A program made the position numbers and the translations under genes. 16,099 nucleotides of DNA from JAKOQB01 sp036824465. GTDB lineage: Bacteria > Pseudomonadota > Gammaproteobacteria > Burkholderiales > Burkholderiaceae_F. Under the pieces are notes generated by a model. It saw nothing but the letters and a program-made list of their open reading frames with translations, had not been told where the DNA came from and searched no databases. Of this stretch, positions 6,803 through 13,903 are shown in pieces; the first letter of the stretch is position 1; every line of letters starts with the position of its first letter. The DNA lies in contig DAITAC010000090.1 in NCBI GenBank assembly GCA_036824465.1, positions 1 to 16,099 on the forward strand. The letters run 5' to 3'.

Positions 6803-7263
6803 GCAAACGGCTCTTGAACGTGGTGGTGAACGGCCGCGCACGCGAAGACGCGGTCGTCGATCACGCGCTGCTGGTCGATTACCTGCGCGACACCCTGGGC
6901 TTAACCGGGACGAAGCAGGGGTGTGACGGTGGCGAGTGCGGCGCCTGCACCGTGCTGGTCAATGGCGAGCCACGGCTGGCGTGCATCACGCTGGCAGCAA
7001 CCTGCGAAGGCGCGCAGATCGAGACGATCGAGAGCCTCGCCGTCGGCGGCCGCATGAGCCGGCTGCAGCAGGCGTTCCATGAAAAACTCGGCACGCAGTG
7101 CGGCTTCTGCACGCCGGGGATGATCATGTCGGCCGAAGCGCTGCTGCGCCGGAATCCGCGCCCGACCGAAGCCGAGATCCGCGACGCACTGGCCGGCAAC
7201 CTGTGCCGTTGCACCGGCTATGTGAAGATCATCGAGTCGGTGCAGGCCGCGGCAGGAGCGTGA
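6799..7263 (+). CDS. hcrC: 4-hydroxybenzoyl-CoA reductase, gamma subunit ([2Fe-2S])
   Basis: The small electron-transfer subunit (154 aa) of 4-hydroxybenzoyl-CoA reductase, a member of the xanthine oxidase family working in the cytoplasm. The plant-ferredoxin-like cluster is held by C42, C47, C50 and C62 ('GCDGGECGACTVLVNG'); the second [2Fe-2S] cluster by C101, C104, C136 and C138 ('QCGFCTPGMIM', 'NLCRCTGY'). The text matches remembered Thauera HcrC almost motif for motif, including 'NGRARED' near the N-terminus and 'AFHEKLGTQCGFC'. The ATG overlaps the ligase stop (ATGA), and hcrA follows after 2 bp. The order C-A-B is that of a tight three-gene enzyme operon. The specific subunit name is secured by the HcrB partner rather than by this subunit alone. 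Confidence 0.92.
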   Translation: MSKRLLNVVVNGRAREDAVVDHALLVDYLRDTLGLTGTKQGCDGGECGACTVLVNGEPRLACITLAATCEGAQIETIESLAVGGRMSRLQQAFHEKLGTQCGFCTPGMIMSAEALLRRNPRPTEAEIRDALAGNLCRCTGYVKIIESVQAAAGA

Positions 7264-7265
7264 CG

Positions 7266-9614
7266 ATGGACCAGCGCGCAGAGCAAGCCGCCGCAACGCG
7301 TGAACACACGATCGGCCAGCGCACGCCGTTGATCGATGGCATCGAGAAGGTCACCGGCCGCGCGCGCTACACGGCCGATCTGCCGTTCGGTGAGGTGCTG
7401 GTCGGATCCATTCTCAGAAGTCCGGTCGCGCATGGGGTGATCCGGCACATCGACACCGCGCAGGCGCGCGCGATGCCCGGCGTGCGCGCGGTGATCACCA
7501 GTGCAGATTTCTCCGCGCCGTACGGCGTGATTCCGATCGCGCAGAACGAATGGCCGCTGGCGCGCGACAAGGTGCGCTACCGCGGCGAGCCGGTGGCCGC
7601 GGTCGCTGCGATCGATGCCGCCACCGCGCAGGCGGCGCTCGCCGCGATCCGGCTCGATATCGAGTCGCTGCCCGCGTACTTCAAGGCCGCCGACGCGCGT
7701 ACCGACGGCGCGGTGCTGCTGCACGAGAAGAAGTCGGGCAATGTCGAGCGCGACGTCGATCACGTGTTCGGCGATGTCGACATCGGCTTTGCGCAGGCCG
7801 ATCTCGTGCGCGAGCAGGCCTTCCACTATGCCGAGGTCGCACACGGGCAGATCGAACTGAATGCGGCGGTCGCCGAGTACGAACCCGAGGCGGCGCGACT
7901 GACCACGCATTCGGTGACGCAGGTGCCGTACTACCTGCACCTGACGCTGGCGCAATGCCTTGGCATGGCGAGCAGCCAGATTCGCGTCGTCAAGCCGTTT
8001 GTTGGCGGCGGCTTCGGCCATCGCGTCGAGCCGCTGAACTTCGAAATGATCACCGCCGCGCTGGCGCGCGCGGCCGGCGGCACGGTGAAAATGGAGTTGT
8101 CGCGTGAAGAGGCCTTTCTCACGCATCGCGGCCGGCCCGAAACCGACATCCGCCTGAAGATCGGGTTGAAGAAGGGCGGCGAGATCACCGCGGTCGATTG
8201 CGAGATCGTGCAGCGTGGCGGCGCCTATGGCGGCTACGGCCTGGTGACGATCCTGTACGCGGGCGCGCTGCTGCATGCGCTGTACCGCGTCGGTGCGGTC
8301 AGGTATCGCGGCTATCGCGTGTACACGAACACACCGCCGTGCGGGGCGATGCGCGGCCATGGCGCGGTCGATGTGCGGCACGCGTTCGAATCAATGCTCG
8401 ACAGCATGGCGGGTGAACTCGGCCTCGATCCGTTCGCGCTGCGTCGTGCCAACCTGATCACGCCGCCCTATCGCACGCTCAACGAACTGCAGGTGAATTC
8501 GTACGGGCTACCCGACTGCCTGGATTGGGTCGAACAGGCATCGGGGTGGAAGACGCGCCGGACCAAGCTGCCACGCGGCCACGGCATGGGGCTCGCGTGT
8601 TCGCACTACGTGTCGGGCTCGGCCAAGCCTGTGCACTGGAGCGGAGAGCCGCACGCGGTGATCAACCTGAAGCTCGACTTCGATGGCGGCATCACGATCT
8701 TGACCGGTGCCTCCGACATCGGCCAGGGTTCGTCGACGCTGCTGTCGCAGGTCGTGGCCGAGGTGATGGCGCTGCCGATGCAGCGTATCCGTGTGGTGGC
8801 CACTGACAGCGCGCTGACGCCGAAGGACAACGGCTCGTATTCGTCACGTGTTTCGTTCATGGTCGGCAACGCGGCGCTGCGCGCGGCGGAATCACTGCGG
8901 CGGGTCTTGATTGACGCCGCGGCCAGGCATTTCGAAGTCAGTCCGGACGACATCGAGTGGCTTGGCGAATCCTGTCGCGTATCAGGCACCGATCGTGCGC
9001 TCGACTTCGCGCAGGTGGTCAACGCCGCGCTCGCCGACGCCGGCACGCTGACCGTCAAGGGCACCTGGTCGACACCACCGGAAACGCAGGGCGGCAAGTT
9101 TCGTGGCGCCGCGGTCGGCTCGACCGCGGGTTTCTCATATGCGGCGACCGTGGTCGAAGTCGCCGTCGATGAAGACACCGGCGCGGTGAAAGTCGAACGC
9201 GTGTGGGTCGCACATGACTGCGGCCGCGCGATCAATCCGCTCGCGGTGGAGGGCCAGGTGCAGGGCGGCGTGTGGATGGGCATGGGTCAGGCCCTGTCCG
9301 AGGAGACGCAGTACCACGAGGGACTGCACCTGCGGCCCAACATGCTCGACTACCGGATCCCGACCATCGTCGAGTCGCCACCGATCGAGGTCCATCTGGT
9401 GGAAAGCCGCGATCCGCTCGGGCCGTTCGGTGCCAAGGAGGCGAGCGAGGGCGCAATCCACAGTCTTGCGCCGGCGCTCACCAATGCGATCCATGCCGCG
9501 ATCGGCATTCGCCTGAGCGAATTGCCGGCCTCTCCCGACCGCGTGCTCGATGCGATCGTCGCGCGGCAGCTCAAGGAACGGCTGCGCAAGGCCATGGCGG
9601 CCGCCAAGGGTTGA
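7266..9614 (+). CDS. hcrA: 4-hydroxybenzoyl-CoA reductase, alpha subunit (molybdopterin)
   Basis: The catalytic subunit (782 aa) that carries the molybdenum-pterin cofactor and reductively removes the para-hydroxyl group of 4-hydroxybenzoyl-CoA, giving benzoyl-CoA and water. Length and sequence agree with known HcrA proteins. The N-terminal aldehyde oxidase/xanthine dehydrogenase a/b hammerhead domain covers about residues 26-140; the Mo-binding domains follow. Visible motifs are 'PFVGGGFGHRVEP' (244-256), 'CGAMRGHGAVDVRHAFE' (359-375), 'GASDIGQGSSTLLSQV' and 'GPFGAKEASEGA', in which E725 is the conserved active-site glutamate position of the family. AGGAG lies seven bases before the ATG at 7266, so the longer in-frame extension back to 7098, which would overlap hcrC, is rejected. 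hcrB follows after 4 bp. Confidence 0.94.
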   Translation: MDQRAEQAAATREHTIGQRTPLIDGIEKVTGRARYTADLPFGEVLVGSILRSPVAHGVIRHIDTAQARAMPGVRAVITSADFSAPYGVIPIAQNEWPLARDKVRYRGEPVAAVAAIDAATAQAALAAIRLDIESLPAYFKAADARTDGAVLLHEKKSGNVERDVDHVFGDVDIGFAQADLVREQAFHYAEVAHGQIELNAAVAEYEPEAARLTTHSVTQVPYYLHLTLAQCLGMASSQIRVVKPFVGGGFGHRVEPLNFEMITAALARAAGGTVKMELSREEAFLTHRGRPETDIRLKIGLKKGGEITAVDCEIVQRGGAYGGYGLVTILYAGALLHALYRVGAVRYRGYRVYTNTPPCGAMRGHGAVDVRHAFESMLDSMAGELGLDPFALRRANLITPPYRTLNELQVNSYGLPDCLDWVEQASGWKTRRTKLPRGHGMGLACSHYVSGSAKPVHWSGEPHAVINLKLDFDGGITILTGASDIGQGSSTLLSQVVAEVMALPMQRIRVVATDSALTPKDNGSYSSRVSFMVGNAALRAAESLRRVLIDAAARHFEVSPDDIEWLGESCRVSGTDRALDFAQVVNAALADAGTLTVKGTWSTPPETQGGKFRGAAVGSTAGFSYAATVVEVAVDEDTGAVKVERVWVAHDCGRAINPLAVEGQVQGGVWMGMGQALSEETQYHEGLHLRPNMLDYRIPTIVESPPIEVHLVESRDPLGPFGAKEASEGAIHSLAPALTNAIHAAIGIRLSELPASPDRVLDAIVARQLKERLRKAMAAAKG

Positions 9615-9618
9615 GCAG

Positions 9619-10602
9619 ATGCAGCCCTTTGCCCTGCAACGCCCGACGCACATCGACGAGGTCGCTGCGCTGCTTGCCGATCGACCCGACGCGCGACTGC
9701 ACGCCGGCGGAACCGATCTCGTGCCGAATCTGCGGCGCGACATCGAGCGCCCGCCGCTGTTGATCGATCTGAGTCGCGTCAGCGGTTTTGGCGATGTAAG
9801 CATCAGCGATGCGGGTCTTTCGCTCGGTGCCGGCGCCACGCTCGGCCGGCTCGCCAGCGACGCGCATATCGTGCGTCACTTCCGCGCGATCGCCGAAGCC
9901 GCGCAGGCAATCGCCGGCCCCGGTCATCGCAGCGCCGCCACGCTGGGCGGCAACCTGTGCCTCGATACCCGCTGCGTGTTCTACAACCAGAGCGCGTGGT
10001 GGCGGGCCGCGAACGATTACTGCCTGAAGCGCGGCGGCACGATCTGCCATGTGGCGCCCCAGGGCAAGCACTGCCACGCTGCATTCAGCGGCGACCTCGC
10101 GCCGGCCCTGCTGGTGCTCGATGCGGAAGTGGAGCTGCTGTCGACGCGGGGCGCGCGGCGATTCCCCCTCGCGGACCTGTACCGCGATGATGGCGCTGCG
10201 CACCTGACGCTTGCGCGCGACGAAATCCTCGTGCGAGTGCACGTGCCCGCGCCGGCCGCGGCAAGCTCGTGCGGCTATCGCAAGGCGCGCATTCGCGGCG
10301 CGATGGATTTTCCGCTCGCCGGCGTTGCCATTGCACTCGTACAGAGCCATGGGTTGCTCGCCGCGCTGCGCGTGGCGCTGACCGGAACCAACCCGCGGCC
10401 GATCGTCTTGCAAGGCACCGAGGCGCTGCTAGGCAAGCCGGCCCGCGACGAGAGTGCCGCCGCGCTGGGCAAGCTCGTGCGCAAGCAGGTAAGCCCGATG
10501 CGCACAACGGTCACGCCGTCGAACCATCGCCGACTGGTCGCCGCGGCGCTGGCGCAACGGCTTTTGCGCGAGCTGGCGCACGACGGGCTGCCTGCAGGTT
10601 GA
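9619..10602 (+). CDS. hcrB: 4-hydroxybenzoyl-CoA reductase, beta subunit (FAD, extra [4Fe-4S])
   Basis: The FAD subunit (327 aa). FAD-binding motifs are 'AGGTDLVPN' (29-37) and 'TLGGNLCLDTRC' (108-119). It also carries the loop that sets 4-hydroxybenzoyl-CoA reductase apart from all ordinary xanthine-oxidase relatives: C119, C135, C143 and C152, with the 16/8/9 spacing of the four cysteines that bind an additional [4Fe-4S] cluster in the Thauera aromatica enzyme. This cluster lets the enzyme run in the reducing direction with low-potential electrons. The insert reads 'CVFYNQSAWWRAANDYC' and 'GGTICHVAPQGKHCHAAF'. This is the strongest single piece of evidence for naming the hcr operon. It is the last gene of the operon; the next promoter begins within 45 bp. 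Confidence 0.95.
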   Translation: MQPFALQRPTHIDEVAALLADRPDARLHAGGTDLVPNLRRDIERPPLLIDLSRVSGFGDVSISDAGLSLGAGATLGRLASDAHIVRHFRAIAEAAQAIAGPGHRSAATLGGNLCLDTRCVFYNQSAWWRAANDYCLKRGGTICHVAPQGKHCHAAFSGDLAPALLVLDAEVELLSTRGARRFPLADLYRDDGAAHLTLARDEILVRVHVPAPAAASSCGYRKARIRGAMDFPLAGVAIALVQSHGLLAALRVALTGTNPRPIVLQGTEALLGKPARDESAAALGKLVRKQVSPMRTTVTPSNHRRLVAAALAQRLLRELAHDGLPAG

Positions 10603-10644
10603 ACATGACGAGTGAGCGGGGCCCCGAAGTTCGCGTCCAGATGC

Positions 10645-10658
10645 TTGAGTTGCATCAA
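10645..10658 (+). promoter_or_regulatory. FNR/DNR-type box upstream of the hemerythrin operon
   Basis: TTGAG-TTGC-ATCAA matches the TTGAT-N4-ATCAA consensus at nine of ten positions, with correct four-base spacing. Its centre (10651.5) would be at -41.5 for a start near 10693, with GGTAAT (10680-10685) as -10. Activation by an oxygen- or NO-sensing FNR/DNR protein is inferred. Confidence 0.65.
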
Positions 10659-10679
10659 GGCCGCTGTGGGCTTCTCTAT

Positions 10680-10701
10680 GGTAATTTGGTACCAGAATAC
10701 C
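10680..10701. promoter_or_regulatory. Candidate Rrf2 operator, hemerythrin promoter copy
   Basis: A 22-bp imperfect palindrome with core TGGTACCA and outer arms GGTA and TACC; nine of eleven base pairs match. It contains the 11-mer GGTACCAGAAT (10689-10699) also found at 3623-3633. It ends 13 bp before the hemerythrin ATG and covers the expected -10 and start site, a repressor position. Confidence 0.6.
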
Positions 10702-10714
10702 GATTTAGGCCATC

Positions 10715-11221
10715 ATGAACGCGACGACAAACTTTGCGCGCCAGGTCAGCCGCGCACTCGATGAAGAACATCGCGCCAATCTCGACCTGCTAGGCAAGGT
10801 CGAGCTGGCGTTTGCACGCGTGCCGCTGGCAGGGGGCTCGCGTGACGCCGGGCTGGTGACGCTGATCGCGAGCTTCGGCCGCCAGCTCGAGCTGGAGGTC
10901 GCGCGCCATTTCGATTTCGAGGAACGGGAGCTCTTTCCGCGCATGAGCGAGGCCGGTTCGGGTGACCTGGGCGCGCTGCTCCTTGAGGAGCACGATGTGA
11001 TCCGCAACGTGGCCCACGAGCTGTTGCCGCTCACGCGACTGGCGTCGACCGGCACGCTCGACGATGGCGGCTGGGTTGCGCTTCGACGCAGCGCGCTGGA
11101 GATGGTCGAGCGTTTGCGGTCGCACATCGACAAGGAAACGATGGCGCTGCTGCCGGTGCTTGACGAAGTCCTCGATGAAGACACAGACCGCGAGCTTGCG
11201 TTCGCTTACGCCTCGACCTGA
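10715..11221 (+). CDS. Hemerythrin-domain protein
   Basis: A 168-aa soluble four-helix protein with a complete di-iron ligand set: H19, H65 and E69 ('HFDFE'), H93 ('EEHD'), H137 and E141 ('HIDKE'). Proteins of this type bind oxygen or nitric oxide, or, like YtfE/RIC, help repair Fe-S clusters damaged by them. It has no signal peptide and no fused signalling domain. The ATG at 10715 has no clear Shine-Dalgarno sequence and lies just beyond the palindrome. It leads a four-gene run with the tandem GNAT, the MIP18-family protein and the NnrS-like protein. That company favours a role in protecting or repairing Fe-S enzymes of the pathway, which is inferred. Confidence 0.88.
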   Translation: MNATTNFARQVSRALDEEHRANLDLLGKVELAFARVPLAGGSRDAGLVTLIASFGRQLELEVARHFDFEERELFPRMSEAGSGDLGALLLEEHDVIRNVAHELLPLTRLASTGTLDDGGWVALRRSALEMVERLRSHIDKETMALLPVLDEVLDEDTDRELAFAYAST

Positions 11222-11245
11222 TCTGAACAACGACCGGAGGGCCCG

Positions 11246-12286
11246 ATGCAGGCTGCACCTGCTGAAACTGTCACGATCCGCGCGCTGACACGCGACGATT
11301 TCGCGGCCGTCGTCGCAATTGATGCCGAACTCGAAGGTCGAGCGCGACGCACCTACGTCGAACGGCGGCTCGCCGCCGCGTTGCGCGAGCCGAAGCTGCA
11401 CGCTCAGTTCGCTGCCGCGGACGGCGCGGGACTGGTCGGCTACATACTGGCGCGCGTGCTCGAAGGCGAGTTCGGCCGCACCGAACCCGGGTTGCGGCTC
11501 GAACTGATCGGCGTGCGCGCCGACAGCCGCGGACACGGCGTCGGGCGGCAGCTCTTCACCGTGCTCGCTCAGTGGGGACGGCGCCACGGCATTCTCGATA
11601 TCCGCACCGCTGCGCAGTGGCGCGACGCAGCGATGCTGCACTGGCTCGATGCGATGGGATTTGAGCTCGCGCCGCACCAGATCATCGATTGCGCGGTGGA
11701 CGGTGGTGCTTATCGGCCGGAGCGCGACGATGCGCTCTCGCTGCCGGCCGGCCGCGGTCCGGGCCATGAGATCGACTACGGCGCGCCGGAAGGCAACGAC
11801 TTCGAGCGGCTCGCGCGCGACGCCGCCGACGTGCGCTCGATGACGCCTGCGGATCTGAACGACATCGTTCGCATCGACCGCGGCATCATCGGGCGCGATC
11901 GCAGCGGCTACATCGCCGCGCGTCTGGGCGAAGCGATGCACGACTCCGCGGTCCGCGTGTCGCTGACCGCGCGCTGCGATGGCGTCATCGTCGGCTATCT
12001 GATGGCGCGTGCGGACCTGGGGGACTTCGGCCGCACCGAACCGGTGGCGGTGATCGACACCCTCGGGGTCGATGCGGAATATGCGCACCGTGGTGTCGGC
12101 CACGCGCTGTTGTCGCAATTGTTCGCCAACCTCGGCGCGCTGCGTGTGGAGCGAGTGGAAACCGTGGTCGCTCATCAGAACTTCGCGCTGCTGGGGTTCT
12201 TCTATGGATGTGGTTTCGCGCCTTCGCAGCGCCTGCCCTTCTTCTGCAGGATCGACACGCTGCGTCAGCCGCAAGGTGCGGCGTGA
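11246..12286 (+). CDS. Tandem GNAT acetyltransferase (two domains)
   Basis: A 346-aa protein made of two GNAT domains, roughly residues 9-150 and 195-335. Each has an acyl-CoA-binding motif A: 'RADSRGHGVGRQLF' (91-104) and 'AEYAHRGVGHALL' (277-289). Both start with the same pattern ('IRALTRDDFAAVVAID' and 'VRSMTPADLNDIVRID') and both carry FGRTEP (76-81 and 261-266), so the protein arose by duplication of one domain. The standalone GNAT beside the Rrf2 gene shares the N-terminal pattern. GGAGG lies five bases before the ATG. It follows the hemerythrin gene by 24 bp, and its stop overlaps or nearly touches the MIP18-family gene. The substrate is unknown: candidates are a protein lysine, an aminoacyl group or a small amine. 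The fold is secure. Confidence 0.85.
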   Translation: MQAAPAETVTIRALTRDDFAAVVAIDAELEGRARRTYVERRLAAALREPKLHAQFAAADGAGLVGYILARVLEGEFGRTEPGLRLELIGVRADSRGHGVGRQLFTVLAQWGRRHGILDIRTAAQWRDAAMLHWLDAMGFELAPHQIIDCAVDGGAYRPERDDALSLPAGRGPGHEIDYGAPEGNDFERLARDAADVRSMTPADLNDIVRIDRGIIGRDRSGYIAARLGEAMHDSAVRVSLTARCDGVIVGYLMARADLGDFGRTEPVAVIDTLGVDAEYAHRGVGHALLSQLFANLGALRVERVETVVAHQNFALLGFFYGCGFAPSQRLPFFCRIDTLRQPQGAA

Positions 12287-12291
12287 CCGCA

Positions 12292-12597
12292 ATGCCCGAC
12301 GACGATTCAGTGCGCGAGGCGCTGCGTGGGGTCGATGATCCCGAGGCGGGGATGAACATCGTCGAACTCGGTCTCGTCTATGGCATCGAGATCCGTGAAA
12401 ACGCAGTGCATGTCGACCTCACGATGACCACCGCCGCCTGCCCGATGGCGGACATGATCGTCGACCAGGTCAGCGACGCGATCAGCGCCATCGTCCCGCC
12501 GGGCACCGAGGTCGATGTGAAGCTGGTGTGGGACCCGCCGTGGACCCCGGACAAGATGACCGGCATCGCCAGGGAGCACTTCGGCTGGACGTCGTGA
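12292..12597 (+). CDS. MIP18/DUF59-family Fe-S assembly factor (SufT/PaaD-like)
   Basis: A 101-aa single-domain protein of the MIP18 (DUF59) family, whose members help load Fe-S clusters onto client proteins. Marks: 'VREALRGVDDPEAGMNIVELGLVYGI' in its typical N-terminal position (two halves, 7-32), and the conserved cysteine C50 in 'TTAACPMADMIVDQV'. The C-terminal 'VWDPPWTPDKM' is also typical. The start is uncertain by three codons: ATG at 12292, or GTG at 12283, which overlaps the tandem-GNAT stop as GTGA; AAGGTG sits four bases before the GTG and 13 before the ATG. The stop overlaps the next gene as GTGA. It is not next to paaABCE genes, so the phenylacetyl-CoA epoxidase role of PaaD is unlikely. 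A maturation role for Fe-S enzymes such as Hcr or Bcr is inferred. Confidence 0.82.
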   Translation: MPDDDSVREALRGVDDPEAGMNIVELGLVYGIEIRENAVHVDLTMTTAACPMADMIVDQVSDAISAIVPPGTEVDVKLVWDPPWTPDKMTGIAREHFGWTS

Positions 12598-13703
12598 CGA
12601 GCGACGCACCAGGGCGCGGAGGCCTGCCTCCGCTCGCACGCCTTCCGCTTCTGATTCTCGGTTTCATCGGCCTTTTCGTCGGCGCCGGCGCAGGACTTGC
12701 GCGCCTCGGGTGGCGCGTGCCCGACCTCGCCGCATCGGCCGCGGCGCTGCACGGGCCGCTGATGATCTGCGGCTTTTTCGGCGTGGTGATTTCGCTCGAA
12801 CGCGCGGTCGCGATCGGTCGCCTCTGGGCCTATCTCGGTCCGCTGCTGGCGGGAGTCGGCACCGGACTGGCGGTACACGCGGCAACGTCGGTCGCGGCCT
12901 GGCTCTATTTCGCCGCGAGCCTGGTGCTGCTCGTTGCCTCGATTGACATCCTGCGCCGACAGCAGGCCCTCTTCACGCTGACGATCGTGCTCGGTGCCGC
13001 CTGCTGGTGCGTGGGAAATCTGCTGTGGGCCGGCGGCGCGCCCGTGCACGAGGTTGTCACATGGTGGCTCGCGTTTCTGATCCTGACCATCGCCGGCGAG
13101 CGACTGGAACTGTCGCGCTTCCTGCCACCGTCGCCGGTGGCGCGCAGCGTCTTTGCGGTGTTGCTGGTAGTGATCGGCGCGGGACTCTTCGGCGCGCAGC
13201 GCGAGTGGGGCGCAAGCGTATTCGCCGCCGGCCTGTTCGCGCTGGCAATCTGGCTGCTGAAGCAGGACATCGCGCGGCGCACCGTGCGCAAGGCTGGGCT
13301 TACACGCTTCATCGCCGTGTGCCTGCTGTCGGGCTATGGCTGGCTGGCGCTCGGCGCCGCGATCATCCTCGCCGCAGGCGGACTCGTACCTGGATCAGCT
13401 TCGTACGACGCCGCGCTGCATGCGCTGGCGCTGGGCTTCGTGTTCTCGATGGTTTTCGGCCACGCACCGATCATCTTTCCTGCGGTGCTGCGCGTGGCCG
13501 TGCCGTATCACCCGACGTTCTACGCGCCGCTGGCGCTTCTGCACCTGTCAATCGTGGTGCGCCTCGTCGGCGACTCGGCTGCGCGCCACGAGTGGCTGTA
13601 TGCCGCAGGCATGCTCAACGCGCTCGCGCTTGTGGCGTTCATCCTGAGCACGGCCACTGCCGTCGTGCGCGGCTGGCGGCGCAAGGGTTCGGTCGCATCC
13701 TGA
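12594..13703 (+). CDS. NnrS-like polytopic membrane protein
   Basis: A 369-aa integral membrane protein with around ten to twelve hydrophobic segments. It resembles the NnrS family, heme- and copper-containing membrane proteins linked to nitric oxide stress. Conserved-looking membrane histidines include H53 ('ALHGPLMICGF'), H276 ('DAALHALALGFVFSMV'), H290 ('FGHAPIIFP') and H317 ('LLHLS'). The GTG start at 12594 overlaps the MIP18-family stop as GTGA; an upstream in-frame ATG at 12528 would lie well inside that gene and is rejected. It is the last gene of the hemerythrin operon. The NnrS name rests on motif memory rather than a search, so a related, unnamed heme/quinone membrane family remains possible. 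The context (hemerythrin, DNR-like box) supports a nitrogen-oxide theme. Confidence 0.65.
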   Translation: MTSDAPGRGGLPPLARLPLLILGFIGLFVGAGAGLARLGWRVPDLAASAAALHGPLMICGFFGVVISLERAVAIGRLWAYLGPLLAGVGTGLAVHAATSVAAWLYFAASLVLLVASIDILRRQQALFTLTIVLGAACWCVGNLLWAGGAPVHEVVTWWLAFLILTIAGERLELSRFLPPSPVARSVFAVLLVVIGAGLFGAQREWGASVFAAGLFALAIWLLKQDIARRTVRKAGLTRFIAVCLLSGYGWLALGAAIILAAGGLVPGSASYDAALHALALGFVFSMVFGHAPIIFPAVLRVAVPYHPTFYAPLALLHLSIVVRLVGDSAARHEWLYAAGMLNALALVAFILSTATAVVRGWRRKGSVAS

Positions 13704-13767
13704 ACCGCATTGGCGCGAATGTGCTGTGCGCGCAGAGCCGGTGCACGACGGGATGAGACCTCGACCC

Positions 13768-13890
13768 ATGACGCGCACGTCGTCGACCTTCGTCAACACC
13801 GAAGCCCAGGAGTTCTGTATCAAGGCGGCCAAGGGATTCGATCCGACGAGTATTTCACCGACCTGCCCATGGTGTGCCACAGTCTCTTGA
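13768..13890 (+). CDS. Possible 40-aa peptide with CPWC motif
   Basis: A short reading frame of 40 codons begins with ATG 13768 and stops 13 bp before the ATG of the FMN-binding gene. It starts 'MTRTSSTFVNTEAQEF' and ends 'SPTCPWCATVS', with three cysteines (C17, C33, C36). Third-position GC is high in the first 28 codons, like its neighbours, then falls. The upstream GGATGAG is a weak ribosome site ten bases away. It may be a genuine leader or small redox peptide, a decayed gene fragment, or chance. I do not recognise it. Confidence 0.3.
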   Translation: MTRTSSTFVNTEAQEFCIKAAKGFDPTSISPTCPWCATVS

Positions 13891-13903
13891 TGTCCCTCGT
13901 GTC

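Noticed and set aside
6799..10602. Xanthine dehydrogenase or carbon monoxide dehydrogenase
   Set aside because: The FAD subunit carries the four-cysteine loop specific to 4-hydroxybenzoyl-CoA reductase, and the gene neighbourhood is a CoA ligase plus benzoyl-CoA reductase.
10629..10638. GC-rich palindrome near the end of hcrB as a terminator
   Set aside because: The short GGGGCCCC-type palindrome around 10618-10625 has no loop and no following T-run; the promoter of the next operon occupies the rest of the spacer.
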